DNA of 64,000 nt from Aquisalimonas lutea (GTDB taxonomy: Bacteria; Pseudomonadota; Gammaproteobacteria; Nitrococcales; Aquisalimonadaceae): the NCBI RefSeq assembly GCF_030409225.1, contig NZ_JAUFPK010000001.1, positions 1,289,026-1,353,025 of the forward strand. The letters run 5' to 3'. Shown here piece by piece: positions 36,043-44,590 of this stretch; position 1 is the first letter of the stretch, and each line of letters begins with the position of its first letter. The translations under genes were made by a program, and so were the position numbers. The notes below the pieces were generated by a model. That model made no database searches, was not told the DNA's origin, and was given only the letters and a program-made list of their open reading frames with translations.

Positions 36043-36122
36043 CCTAACCAATGAGCCTTTAGCGCGGAAAGGTGTTCCCGACTATGCGTTCAACTAAATT
36101 GTTCGTCCACGGTAGCTGGACA

Positions 36123-36926
36123 TCACCTTTTAATCGTATCCACCAAATGGTGCAGGAATGCCCGATGCATTCTGTCTGCTAGCCATCGATAGGCGGGCAG
36201 GTTCCTCGATAGCCAAAGTAGAAAAGATCTATTCATAACTTGCGCGTCCAGCTTGATCTGTTCAAGCTTTTTGCCGTATCTGTGACCACTTGGTCCGGAA
36301 TAATGGATAAAGTAGCTATTGAACCGATTTTTTGTGTCTGTAAGAACGCGAGTGTGGTTAAATCGGTGGGTTAAATCATGAACTCGGAATCCAAGCTTAT
36401 TGCTCCTGTGATTAATAAATGGCTGATCGTTGAGTAAATTCTTATAGTGCTTTCGGAAATCTCCTTTAGCCCAGTGTTCCAAGCCCTCAGCGTCAGGGTT
36501 CAACAACTCTTTCTGATTTCTGCTCAGAACCATCATGCCAGAGTTGAAGTAAACGTTATCCCACTGCACGCAGCCGAGTTCGGTTTGAGTAAGTTCTTTA
36601 TCCCGCTGGGATTTGGAGTATAACTCCTCAGTGGCAGCACCTATCATGTTGATCGGGGTTAAATCGAATACAGATGGCGCATCCGGAGCTATTAATATAT
36701 CCGTATCGATAAAAGCAATCCGCTCGTATTCATCAAAGTATTGATATAGTTGAAATTTTTCATAACTCGCTAGGTTGAGACGCTCGTGCATTCGGCGTTC
36801 GTTTATAACGAGAAAGTCTGCTCCGCATCTTTCTGCATAGGCCTTTAGTAATGGGTGAGTATAGAGAGCCATGTTCTCGAAATTCGCACCGATTGTTATA
36901 GTGGTAATGGCTTTTTTTTCCGTCAT
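36123..36926 (-). CDS. Glycosyltransferase with GT8-like (GT-A) fold
   Basis: Protein of 267 residues. ITTITIGANFENMALYTHPL opens the nucleotide-binding domain. The metal-binding DXD lies in YERIAFIDTDILIAPDAPS. NVYFNSGMMVLSRNQKEL and FIHYSGPSGHRYGKKLEQI correspond to the conserved GT8-type segments that end in H..G..K. It lacks membrane helices. The gene is AT-rich and is the last of a minus-strand group 39714-36123 (ligase, ATP-grasp, this gene). It probably adds a hexose to the EPS unit. Confidence 0.78.
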   Translation of the reverse strand: MTEKKAITTITIGANFENMALYTHPLLKAYAERCGADFLVINERRMHERLNLASYEKFQLYQYFDEYERIAFIDTDILIAPDAPSVFDLTPINMIGAATEELYSKSQRDKELTQTELGCVQWDNVYFNSGMMVLSRNQKELLNPDAEGLEHWAKGDFRKHYKNLLNDQPFINHRSNKLGFRVHDLTHRFNHTRVLTDTKNRFNSYFIHYSGPSGHRYGKKLEQIKLDAQVMNRSFLLWLSRNLPAYRWLADRMHRAFLHHLVDTIKR

Positions 36927-36993
36927 GGTAGACCGTCCTAAAAACTCTTATCGAAATGATTTCATTGCAGGGACAAGCGGTGGAGGCGTCCGG

Positions 36994-38223
36994 TCAGGCA
37001 AGATAGTTGTTGCTCTCAACAGATTGTGAGTTGGTTGCGGCTGTTCGGATAAAGGGCCAAAAGTTCGGATTAACCTCAAGAGGGCCATGCGATTGTTGAA
37101 GAGATTCAACAGCAGGAAAGGGGTTTCCTTCGATAATGACCGGACCGCTATCGGAAATGCCAATATCCCATCCGATGATCGCCACATTGGAAAATGCGCG
37201 ATGTGCATCGAGGGCTGTTCTGCGAACTTCTTGCCACTGCGGGAGGGCGAATCCAGTGATCAAAGCCCCAGTATCAGGGTGTTCATGCAATGACTCATGG
37301 TTTGCCTTGACATGTCCGGCTTCTAGTCTTCCGGTATCGAGTTGAACACCGCAGCCGATACCGCCAGCGCCCAGGTTGTCAACGATAGAATGTTTGCGTG
37401 GCATCTTGAAAAGGGCCTGGAATAAATTTGGCTGACCAGCGTCAGTGAGCGTCGTCACGATACGGACCGTAGACAACGCTGAGATACCGAAGTGTTCGGA
37501 AATCGTTCGGTGGTTTTTGATTCGACGCTGTACGAGGATCGCCTGGCTTGTGCTTCGCTGTACTAGGTGCTCAAGCAACTCGCGTGATGTCCGGACTTCA
37601 CCCCGATGGTTGACAAATCCGGATGTAGTCCAAGACCACATCTCGGTCCCGGAGCCGCTACGTGCGGAAACGGGCTTGATGAATAGATCGCACTCTTGGA
37701 GCCGATGGGCCTTCATGTTATCCGGACTCGTATTCTCCAAGGTCGTTGATCCTAACACCATGATTGTTTCAATGCAGGGCAACCCGGATTGCTTGCATAC
37801 TGCTTCGAAGGCGAACTTATCCTGCAAGGAGGTATCGGCGCCAATGGGCGTCAAGGCTTCAACAATGCCCCGGAATTCCTGAGGGGTGATGTATCGAGGG
37901 GCGAGTTGCCACTGCCGGGGGCGGAAAAGGCCGTACATGTAGTAGACGTGTGGAGGGCGGCCGTGAATGAGTGCCAGGTATAACTGGTGGAGATACTGTT
38001 TGTACCGTGGAATGCCATACGCTTTCGTGACGTATTGGCCCTTTTCCCTCGTCACACCTATGGCCCGATATGCTGCGAGGAAGGGCCAGTATAGGATGCC
38101 CAGAATGAAACCTAGTTTTCTACGCGGGCCACGCATTCTGCGCCAAGTCAGGCGACAGAAAGCAAGCCGGATGTCGCGCTTGCGACACTTGAAGGCGGCG
38201 AGCGGGAAGGGTGTATGCTCCAT
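36994..38223 (-). CDS. Sugar-transfer-associated ATP-grasp protein, copy 1
   Basis: Protein of 409 residues. The N-terminus (1-110) is basic with a hydrophobic stretch LGFILGILYWPFLAAYRAIG. Residues 120-395 are an ATP-grasp fold: QDKFAFEAVCKQSGLPCIET, then CDLFIKPVSARSGSGTEMW (ATP-binding Lys), the DNLGAGGIGC loop and the metal site GWDIGISDSGPVIIEGNPF. This is the sugar-transfer-associated ATP-grasp family, whose reaction is not known but which always lies in polysaccharide loci. It is probably a ligase that attaches an amino-acid-like group to a sugar. A second, divergent copy is at 41592. Confidence 0.85.
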   Translation of the reverse strand: MEHTPFPLAAFKCRKRDIRLAFCRLTWRRMRGPRRKLGFILGILYWPFLAAYRAIGVTREKGQYVTKAYGIPRYKQYLHQLYLALIHGRPPHVYYMYGLFRPRQWQLAPRYITPQEFRGIVEALTPIGADTSLQDKFAFEAVCKQSGLPCIETIMVLGSTTLENTSPDNMKAHRLQECDLFIKPVSARSGSGTEMWSWTTSGFVNHRGEVRTSRELLEHLVQRSTSQAILVQRRIKNHRTISEHFGISALSTVRIVTTLTDAGQPNLFQALFKMPRKHSIVDNLGAGGIGCGVQLDTGRLEAGHVKANHESLHEHPDTGALITGFALPQWQEVRRTALDAHRAFSNVAIIGWDIGISDSGPVIIEGNPFPAVESLQQSHGPLEVNPNFWPFIRTAATNSQSVESNNYLA

Positions 38224-38247
38224 GTTATGAAGGCTTGCTACCGAGGT

Positions 38248-39714
38248 TCATGATTTAGTCTCTGTCGTCTTGATTGGCAACGAGTGCGTGCCAGGCGGCC
38301 GGTGGACCGGACGACGTGCCTCGCTGTTGCCTCGCATGTTTGATTTGGGTGCCGTCCGAGCCCGTAACGCTGAATGACGTCTTTGGGCCGCTGCATTAAG
38401 CGCAACAATCATGCCGGCGTGCACCCATACATATGGATAGAAGAACACCGACATCAAATTGCCGCCAACCAGGAAGGCGACAGTGGCAGCGTCAAGGCCG
38501 CGACTGATCCAGAGGTAGACGGGGTCATTGGTTGCGAGTGCCAGCTTTCGCGTTCGTCGGTTAAGGAGGAACATGCCCGCGAATATGAGAAAGAAAAAGA
38601 GAAGTCCGAAGCTGCCATGCTCACCGATAACTTCGATGAAGGAATTGTGAGGCAGCCCCCACCCCTCACGGCCGATCTCCCTCGGGAAGTTCATGCTGTA
38701 ATACGGCACCCAAGAGCCGGTGCCCACTCCGAGCACCGGGTTTTCCTTGAAGATCTCGTAACCTGCCCACCAGCGCGTCTCTCTCGTGTAGGACGTATAG
38801 TCGTCGCCTACCACATCGAATCGCTCAACCATACTATCGGGCATGAGCCACCACGCGCCCCCAAGGAAGGTTAGGACCAGCAGCCCGGCCAAGACTCGTT
38901 TCCCTTTTGCAAACATGCCAATCCAGATAAGGCCCGCGCCGAGCGCTAGATAGTCCCCTCGGTTCAGTGAGCCCAGCGTGCTGATGAAGGCCGTGACGGG
39001 TACGGAGAGGAACGCCCATTTGCGCCAGCCATCCAGGTACGGACGTAGGCCGACGTACATACAAATGGTCAGAACACAGACAATCGCCATCTGGAGGCCG
39101 AACTCACCAGAGTTCTGGAACCATCCCTGGGGACCCGACAGGCCCCAGCCGGAAAACGAGAACCCCCCGCTGGCGAATATCCGTGCCCCGAAAAAGGACA
39201 TCTTGAAATTCCATAGGAGGTACAGGAACAGGAAAAGAATAAAGCGCCGCTCATTGTTTACCAGCGAAACAGTCAGGAAAAACAGGATGAGCCAGTTCAG
39301 GTAAGCTTGGCCTCGGCGCGAGGCCATCTGCGGGTCGATGGCATAGATCATCGAAAAGAAGGTGAGCAGCAAGAACCCGTAGATCGCGAACACCAGGACG
39401 TTCCGAGGGTGGTAGCGCTCCCGGTCGGCGATGAGGAACAGGCCGGTTAGTCCGAGAGAAAGTTCACCATACGGGAGCACGTCGATCACAGGGTATATGC
39501 CCTGAGGCCGTACATACTCCAAGAAATAGCAGAAGCATAGGAGTATGAATGCGGGGTGTTGCTGGAAGAATGTCCTCGCCAGGTAGCGGACCCGCAAGCC
39601 GTACGCCTGCCGTCGCTCCCGTTCGGACATGGCTGCAGCCGAGGTTTGCTGCTCGGCTGGTGCGCCCGGATTGGTGTGAGGTGCCCGGTTCGCCGGCATG
39701 CCACTGCTGCTCAT
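38248..39714 (-). CDS. O-antigen ligase-like protein, exosortase A system-associated (Wzy_C)
   Basis: Multi-pass inner-membrane protein of 488 residues with about 12 hydrophobic segments (for example HPAFILLCFCYFLEYVRPQ and GLLVLTFLGGAWWLM). The large periplasmic loop carries FKENPVLGVGTGSWVPYYS and GLPHNSFIEVIGEHGSFGL, the His/Glu motif of the Wzy_C ligase/polymerase group. The YVRPQGIYP start is characteristic of the exosortase-A-associated O-glycosylation ligase branch. It could polymerise EPS units or transfer glycan to PEP-CTERM proteins. Both tails are long, polar and disordered. It is divergent from the GT4 gene at 39917 across a 202-bp promoter region. Confidence 0.87.
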   Translation of the reverse strand: MSSSGMPANRAPHTNPGAPAEQQTSAAAMSERERRQAYGLRVRYLARTFFQQHPAFILLCFCYFLEYVRPQGIYPVIDVLPYGELSLGLTGLFLIADRERYHPRNVLVFAIYGFLLLTFFSMIYAIDPQMASRRGQAYLNWLILFFLTVSLVNNERRFILFLFLYLLWNFKMSFFGARIFASGGFSFSGWGLSGPQGWFQNSGEFGLQMAIVCVLTICMYVGLRPYLDGWRKWAFLSVPVTAFISTLGSLNRGDYLALGAGLIWIGMFAKGKRVLAGLLVLTFLGGAWWLMPDSMVERFDVVGDDYTSYTRETRWWAGYEIFKENPVLGVGTGSWVPYYSMNFPREIGREGWGLPHNSFIEVIGEHGSFGLLFFFLIFAGMFLLNRRTRKLALATNDPVYLWISRGLDAATVAFLVGGNLMSVFFYPYVWVHAGMIVALNAAAQRRHSALRARTAPKSNMRGNSEARRPVHRPPGTHSLPIKTTETKS

Positions 39715-39916
39715 CGTTTCACTGCGCTATGGTATAAGTCACGCTTCGGCGGACCGGGCATCTGCATATACGGATCTGCTCGCAATCGCTTGCCTCAAGC
39801 GGTATTCCCCAACGCCTCTCGGGCGCTCCCCGGCGAGTTCTGATCGGCGACGACGCTGGTTGACACGGTAGCATGTCCCGCGCCTATTGCAGAGTGTACA
39901 GTGTGCGCTGCGTCGC

Positions 39917-41140
39917 ATGGAAAACAACAACGCGGATAAAGTACACATGTTCGGCAAGGCACGACTTGATAAGGACCAGCCTCCAACGCTATTGCTGGTT
40001 GCCAACTATCCTTCCGATGTCGGCTATGCTTGGTGGCTGATGGAGGAATACTGGGCGTCCCTCGCCCGGACCGCGTATGAACGTGGCTGGCGCACGATCG
40101 TTGCGTTTCCGAAGATTGCGGAGATTCCGCCCCGACTGCGCGAGGCACCACTGGAGGTTCGCGAACTGGTGGTCCGCTCTCAGGCGAACCATCGTGCGGC
40201 GCTGAAACGCTTTATCGTCTCGGAGCATGTCAAGGCCGTGTACTTCACGGACCGGCCTTACAGAAGTCTGCTTTATGCGCGACTGCGTCTATGGGGTGTC
40301 GAGAGCATCATCATGCATGACCATACGCCGGGTGACAGAGTTCGGCCAGGTTTCGCCAAGCGCATGGTCAAGTCGGGATTGCATCGGCTGCCGTTATGGA
40401 CGTGTGATCTCTACATAGGTGTGTCGCGATTCATCCACGATCGTTTCATCGATCGCGTCTGTTTACCGCCCGAGCGTTGTACGTATGTTTGCAACGGCAT
40501 CAGGCCCATCGGCGAGAGGGAGCGGCAGCCAAGCTGCGTGAAGGAGGCTTTCGGGATTCCGGCTCAAGCCCTGATCGTTATTTCTTCCGGTCGGGTAAGT
40601 GCATACAAGCGAGTCGACCTGATCGTGCGTGCTGCAGCGCGTGTGCTGACAACCACGCCCACTGGCACCGTGTACTTTGTCCATTGCGGGGACGGCCCGC
40701 AGCTCGAGGAGATGCGCTCCCTGGCGGCATCATTGGGCATTAGTGAGCATTTCATCTTCGCCGGGCGGCGTGAGGATGTCCGAGTGCTGCTGACAGGTGC
40801 CGATATTGCGGTGCATGCATCAAGGGGAGAGGCTTTCTCCTTGGCCATCCTCGAGTTCATGAGTGCCGGTTTAGCGACGATCGTCCCGGACAATTCAGGC
40901 AACCGTGAAGCCGTCACGGACGGACGGTCTGGACTGGTCGTGGCCGACGGTGATGAAGACGCCCTTGTCCAAGCTCTAACGAGTGTAGTGCACGACCCGG
41001 AGGAACGGAGCCGCCTCGGCCGTGCTGCGCGGGAAAGCGCGGACCAGCTCTTTAGTCTGGAACGGGCGAAAGCCGAGTTGTCGCAGAAGGTTGGAACATT
41101 CCTTACAGATTATCGGGCTAGCGCCGTTGTGCCTTTGTGA
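39917..41140 (+). CDS. Glycosyltransferase family 4
   Basis: GT-B transferase of 407 residues from the ATG at 39917; a GTG at 39887 in frame would add ten. The N-terminal domain has PTLLLVANYPSDVGYAWWLM. DLYIGVSRFIHDRFI and YVCNGIRPIGE link the two domains. The donor domain has VISSGRVSAYKRVDLIVRAA, VHCGDGPQLEEM and the E-x7-E motif SRGEAFSLAILEFMSAGLA. GNREAVTDGRSGLVVADGD is the common GT4 ending. Cytoplasmic, likely retaining enzyme for the EPS unit. It stands alone on the plus strand, followed by 450 bp without a clear gene. Confidence 0.88.
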   Translation: MENNNADKVHMFGKARLDKDQPPTLLLVANYPSDVGYAWWLMEEYWASLARTAYERGWRTIVAFPKIAEIPPRLREAPLEVRELVVRSQANHRAALKRFIVSEHVKAVYFTDRPYRSLLYARLRLWGVESIIMHDHTPGDRVRPGFAKRMVKSGLHRLPLWTCDLYIGVSRFIHDRFIDRVCLPPERCTYVCNGIRPIGERERQPSCVKEAFGIPAQALIVISSGRVSAYKRVDLIVRAAARVLTTTPTGTVYFVHCGDGPQLEEMRSLAASLGISEHFIFAGRREDVRVLLTGADIAVHASRGEAFSLAILEFMSAGLATIVPDNSGNREAVTDGRSGLVVADGDEDALVQALTSVVHDPEERSRLGRAARESADQLFSLERAKAELSQKVGTFLTDYRASAVVPL

Positions 41141-41591
41141 GAGGTGCTTTTGCGTTTGGATCTCAGGACGCTTTCCGTGCCGTTTGCCATAACTTCGGCG
41201 ATGATCGGACTGTGCGGTATGCAGGCGTCGTCCTGCAATGTTCAGGATTTCGCACCTCAGCGGAAGAGGGCCTCACCACTGAGACGCGTCTTGCGTCACT
41301 TGCGCGAATTGCCTTGGGTGATAGGTCGAACAGCGATAGCTTCGCTCTTGAAAAACGCTTCCTTTCGTGAATGTTGCCCACATAAACGGATCTTGGAGGG
41401 ATTCCGGCACTGCGTCATACTTAGTTTTCTTTTCTGAATTTTCAGAGGTAAGAATAGTTTTCCGTTTGGTATTCTCCCTTTGAAATCATAGAGTTTTGGC
41501 CTGCCTTCGTTTTTCGAGGCCGCAGCGGGAAATCGGAGTCGCGCGCTTTAAGGATCACTGATTCGGGGATATTTGAGAGGATTCTATTGTA
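41141..41591. other. Intergenic region, no confident gene
   Basis: Short open frames exist (for example one from a TTG at 41144), but none has a good start site or a recognisable motif. Composition falls from GC-rich to AT-rich near 41400, where the next AT-rich gene begins. The end of the region (41480-41590) probably holds the promoter of the ATP-grasp gene. Confidence 0.4.
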
Positions 41592-42800
41592 ATGGAACGA
41601 TCACCTTTTCCGCTTTACCTGTATTTTAAACGTAGGAGGGACTCGATCGATCAAGTTCGATGGGTTCTTTCTCGGGAGGCAATTCTACAGGAAGCGTCTA
41701 CTATGAGAAGAGTTGCGAAAGTGCTTTTTGGGCTAGCGTGGCCATTTATAGCATTGATGCGTTGCGTGGAAGAGGCAAGAAGCCATGGGAGAGTGTTTTC
41801 AGTATTCTTTCTTCGCTTAGTCCGAGAGCAGTGGTTGGCTGCAGTTTGGTATAGTCTTCCTCCATCTGAGTATATGAAGTACTATGATGATCTTGTTAAC
41901 AATAGAGCCTATGCGAGGTTTGTCGCAACGAACCAAGAAAAGGCTTATTTGGTCAATGCAATAAATAGTAATGTTGGGCGGAAAAAGCTGCTGGATAAAT
42001 TTGAGTTTTTCTTGGTTTGTAAACATAATGGAATTCCGAGTATTCCGATCTTTGTTCATGCGATTAATGGGGAAGCTTATTGGCCGAGTTCGGACCTATG
42101 TGGATCATCTGATTCCCTGGCCTATGACGTCGTATGCAAGCCATGCGAAGGTCAGAAGGGTGAGGGTATAATTCTATGCTCACGGAAAGAGGATGGGAGA
42201 TTCGAAACAGAGGAAGGTCTGCTCACAAGCAGGCAACTGATCGAGTATGTTAAGAGAAAAACCATTGACAAAGGGAGGCATATTGTTCAGCCAAGACTTA
42301 TTAATCATGAAGCGATAAGGTCCTTTTCGCCGACGTGCTTATGTACGATTCGCGTACTGACTGGGATGGACTCAACAGGAAAAACGGTTCCTTTTCAAGC
42401 GTTTTTGCGTCTTGGGCTTAAGGATAGCATTGTCGATAACGTTAATGCTGGCGGTGGTGGCGCGTCTGTAGACGTTGAATCTGGAGTGCTTGGCGGGGTT
42501 GTATCGACACGAAATCAGAGGTTGCGCTCATCTGGGGAGTTGTGGAACGGACAGGTGGTTAAAGGAACTGTTGTTCCTTTTTGGAGGGAAGTTCTGGATC
42601 TGTGTGTTGATGCACACTCGGTCTTCTCGGAGTATGCTTTTATAGGGTGGGATGTGGCTATATTGGATGAAGGGCCTGTTCTGGTGGAGGCAAATGATCA
42701 TCCCGCCGTGGATTTACTGCAGTCCGCAAGCGGCAAGCCCTTCGGATTAACAAGTTACTATGAGATTGCCAACGACCGGTTAAGTATGAACGGCGGTTAA
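41592..42800 (+). CDS. Sugar-transfer-associated ATP-grasp protein, copy 2
   Basis: Protein of 402 residues, homologous over its whole length to the one at 36994. MERSPFPLYLYFKRRRDSID matches MEHTPFPLAAFKCRKRDIRL at the start. LDKFEFFLVCKHNGIPSIPI, AYDVVCKPCEGQKGEGIIL (ATP site), DNVNAGGGGASVDVE and GWDVAILDEGPVLVEANDH (metal site) correspond one to one. It is AT-rich while copy 1 has a composition nearer the genome, so the two probably arrived by separate transfers and not by a recent duplication. Its 3' end overlaps the 3' end of the convergent gene at 42780 by 21 bp. Confidence 0.84.
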   Translation: MERSPFPLYLYFKRRRDSIDQVRWVLSREAILQEASTMRRVAKVLFGLAWPFIALMRCVEEARSHGRVFSVFFLRLVREQWLAAVWYSLPPSEYMKYYDDLVNNRAYARFVATNQEKAYLVNAINSNVGRKKLLDKFEFFLVCKHNGIPSIPIFVHAINGEAYWPSSDLCGSSDSLAYDVVCKPCEGQKGEGIILCSRKEDGRFETEEGLLTSRQLIEYVKRKTIDKGRHIVQPRLINHEAIRSFSPTCLCTIRVLTGMDSTGKTVPFQAFLRLGLKDSIVDNVNAGGGGASVDVESGVLGGVVSTRNQRLRSSGELWNGQVVKGTVVPFWREVLDLCVDAHSVFSEYAFIGWDVAILDEGPVLVEANDHPAVDLLQSASGKPFGLTSYYEIANDRLSMNGG

Positions 42801-44579
42801 TCGGTAGTCTAGTGTCTTACATCTAGCAATCATGTCGAATATGGGATGCAAGTTTCCGTGGGCGGCATATATCGTGCGATGCATACGGTCCTTGTCCCAT
42901 ATCGGTAACTGGAGCGAGTCCACGAGGTCGTGAAACGGTTGGTGGTTCTTGAGGAACCCGAACGCTGGCCAGCCGAGCCGTGGTTTCTTGATGGTTCCTT
43001 TGGACATCGTGTGGGCGCGGGCAGCGACTCCCTCAAAAAGGATTCTTTGTATCCGTGTCACCTCCTGCAGGGAAATAGGGGCGCTCGCCGGGATCAGGGT
43101 AGCGGCCATGGGATGGCGGAGCAGTTGGGGAGCGATGCGTTTGATGATTGCCTGGTGAAGAATGTTGTGGACCTTGCTGGATAACGGCTGGGCGGCCGCG
43201 AGGCGCAGGGTCTCCGGGTTCGTGAACGGGTTTCTTGCGGGTAGGTGGGCCGAGCCGGACAGAAGCTGGCCATTGATGTACTGTCGCAGGCGGTGGTCCA
43301 CTTCGAAGGCTTCGACGATGTTCTCAACGGTGCGGATTCCCGTGCGGGAATAGGCGTGAATGCATTCTTCCATATCGGCCTGAACCGCTTGAAGCATCCA
43401 TGGCGCCTGGTGTTCGTGAACGTCGTCTGCAACGCACCATTGCCAGTGGTACTTGTGTGGGACGATCAGTTCTCGCGCGGCGGCCACTGTTGCATCGAGG
43501 TTCCCGTTGGCGGGGTGGGAGCCGCCGGCGAGGTAACGTGCGAGAGCCAGCAACCGATGGGAGTTGCTTCCCTTGTCGGGTACGTTGTTGTGGCCTCCGA
43601 GGATAGGACCGTACAACCCACCGGTTATCTTGTGAGCGTGGTGGTTCTCAAGGCCAACGGAGGCGGCTTGCCACCAGTACGGGAAGATATAGGTGTCGAC
43701 CTCGGCGAGGATGCGGTGGGCCATGTCCGGGGCAAAAAGCTCGCGTGCCAGTGGCGCCTTGGTGTGCTTTGCGTGTACGGCCTCACACAGACGGCCGGCG
43801 ATTCGCAGTTCCCGGCCGTCGACATCCCCATGCGAATAGGCGATCAAGGAATCCTCGAGTCTGTTTGCAACGATTCCGGCGAGTAGCACTCGAGAATCCC
43901 AGCCCGCAGACATCATCAACTGGGTATGGTCCAGTAACGCGGTTTCCGAAAGCCAGAGGTCTGTCAGCCGATCATGGGTCTCACTGGGGGTCGCACTGCT
44001 TTCCGAAGTCCACAGGTCGGGGTGCGATCGGGCGTGTACGTCGATTGTGTCTCCCTTGATGGAAACCGTAAGCGTTTCCTGCATCGTTAGCTGGTGAACT
44101 CCGTTCGCGATGGTTCGCGCGCCGACGGTAAAACCCTTTGTGAGGAATTCGTAACAGCCAATTGGATCCATTTCCGTGTCGGTTTGGGCGCGAACTTCGG
44201 CAAAGTGGGAACCGGCGACGAAACGATCTCCAGCACTGTTCAGGGAGTAGTAGATAGGGAATGAGCCAACCAGATCGGTGGCCAAATGCACGGCGTGACT
44301 GAGCCCGTCAATTCGGATGACGCTACCGCGGTGGGTTTTCCACCCGGCACCCGGCTGGGCGTCGAGATCCTTGAGGGCTGATCGCTCCTGGGGTGATAAC
44401 CACTCACCATGGTGAGCGAGTACGCCCTGTTCGTTCTGCATGATCAGTGTGCTGTTGGGACCGAACAGGAATAGATGCCCGATGGGAGCGTGGACCACCC
44501 GGTAGTCGTTCCGGAGTAAAGGCGCCGGTGGACGATCGTCATGAGAAGCTGCACTAACGACAAGCAGAAATCCGGACAT
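42780..44579 (-). CDS. Asparagine-synthase-like enzyme lacking the Cys2 nucleophile
   Basis: Protein of 599 residues with the two-part plan of class-B asparagine synthetases. The N-terminal glutaminase-like domain starts MSGFLLVVSAASHD, where active enzymes start MCG, so the nucleophilic cysteine is replaced by serine. The synthetase domain has the PP-loop variant LLDHTQLMMSAGWDSRVLLA (SAGWDSR for SGGxDSS). Such proteins adenylate a carboxylate and transfer an amine. Without Cys2 this one should depend on free ammonia or another amine donor. It is the last gene of a minus-strand group (48453-42780) with a PaaK-like ligase, a GT4 and an ATP-grasp enzyme, 11 bp after the PaaK-like gene. Confidence 0.8.
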   Translation of the reverse strand: MSGFLLVVSAASHDDRPPAPLLRNDYRVVHAPIGHLFLFGPNSTLIMQNEQGVLAHHGEWLSPQERSALKDLDAQPGAGWKTHRGSVIRIDGLSHAVHLATDLVGSFPIYYSLNSAGDRFVAGSHFAEVRAQTDTEMDPIGCYEFLTKGFTVGARTIANGVHQLTMQETLTVSIKGDTIDVHARSHPDLWTSESSATPSETHDRLTDLWLSETALLDHTQLMMSAGWDSRVLLAGIVANRLEDSLIAYSHGDVDGRELRIAGRLCEAVHAKHTKAPLARELFAPDMAHRILAEVDTYIFPYWWQAASVGLENHHAHKITGGLYGPILGGHNNVPDKGSNSHRLLALARYLAGGSHPANGNLDATVAAARELIVPHKYHWQWCVADDVHEHQAPWMLQAVQADMEECIHAYSRTGIRTVENIVEAFEVDHRLRQYINGQLLSGSAHLPARNPFTNPETLRLAAAQPLSSKVHNILHQAIIKRIAPQLLRHPMAATLIPASAPISLQEVTRIQRILFEGVAARAHTMSKGTIKKPRLGWPAFGFLKNHQPFHDLVDSLQLPIWDKDRMHRTIYAAHGNLHPIFDMIARCKTLDYRLTAVHT

Positions 44580-44590
44580 TTACGCCTCAC

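Noticed and set aside
41144-41437. Open frame with a TTG start and a weak lipoprotein-like start (QASSC)
   Set aside because: No ribosome site, no family similarity and a frequency of rare codons that does not match neighbours; not supportable as a gene.
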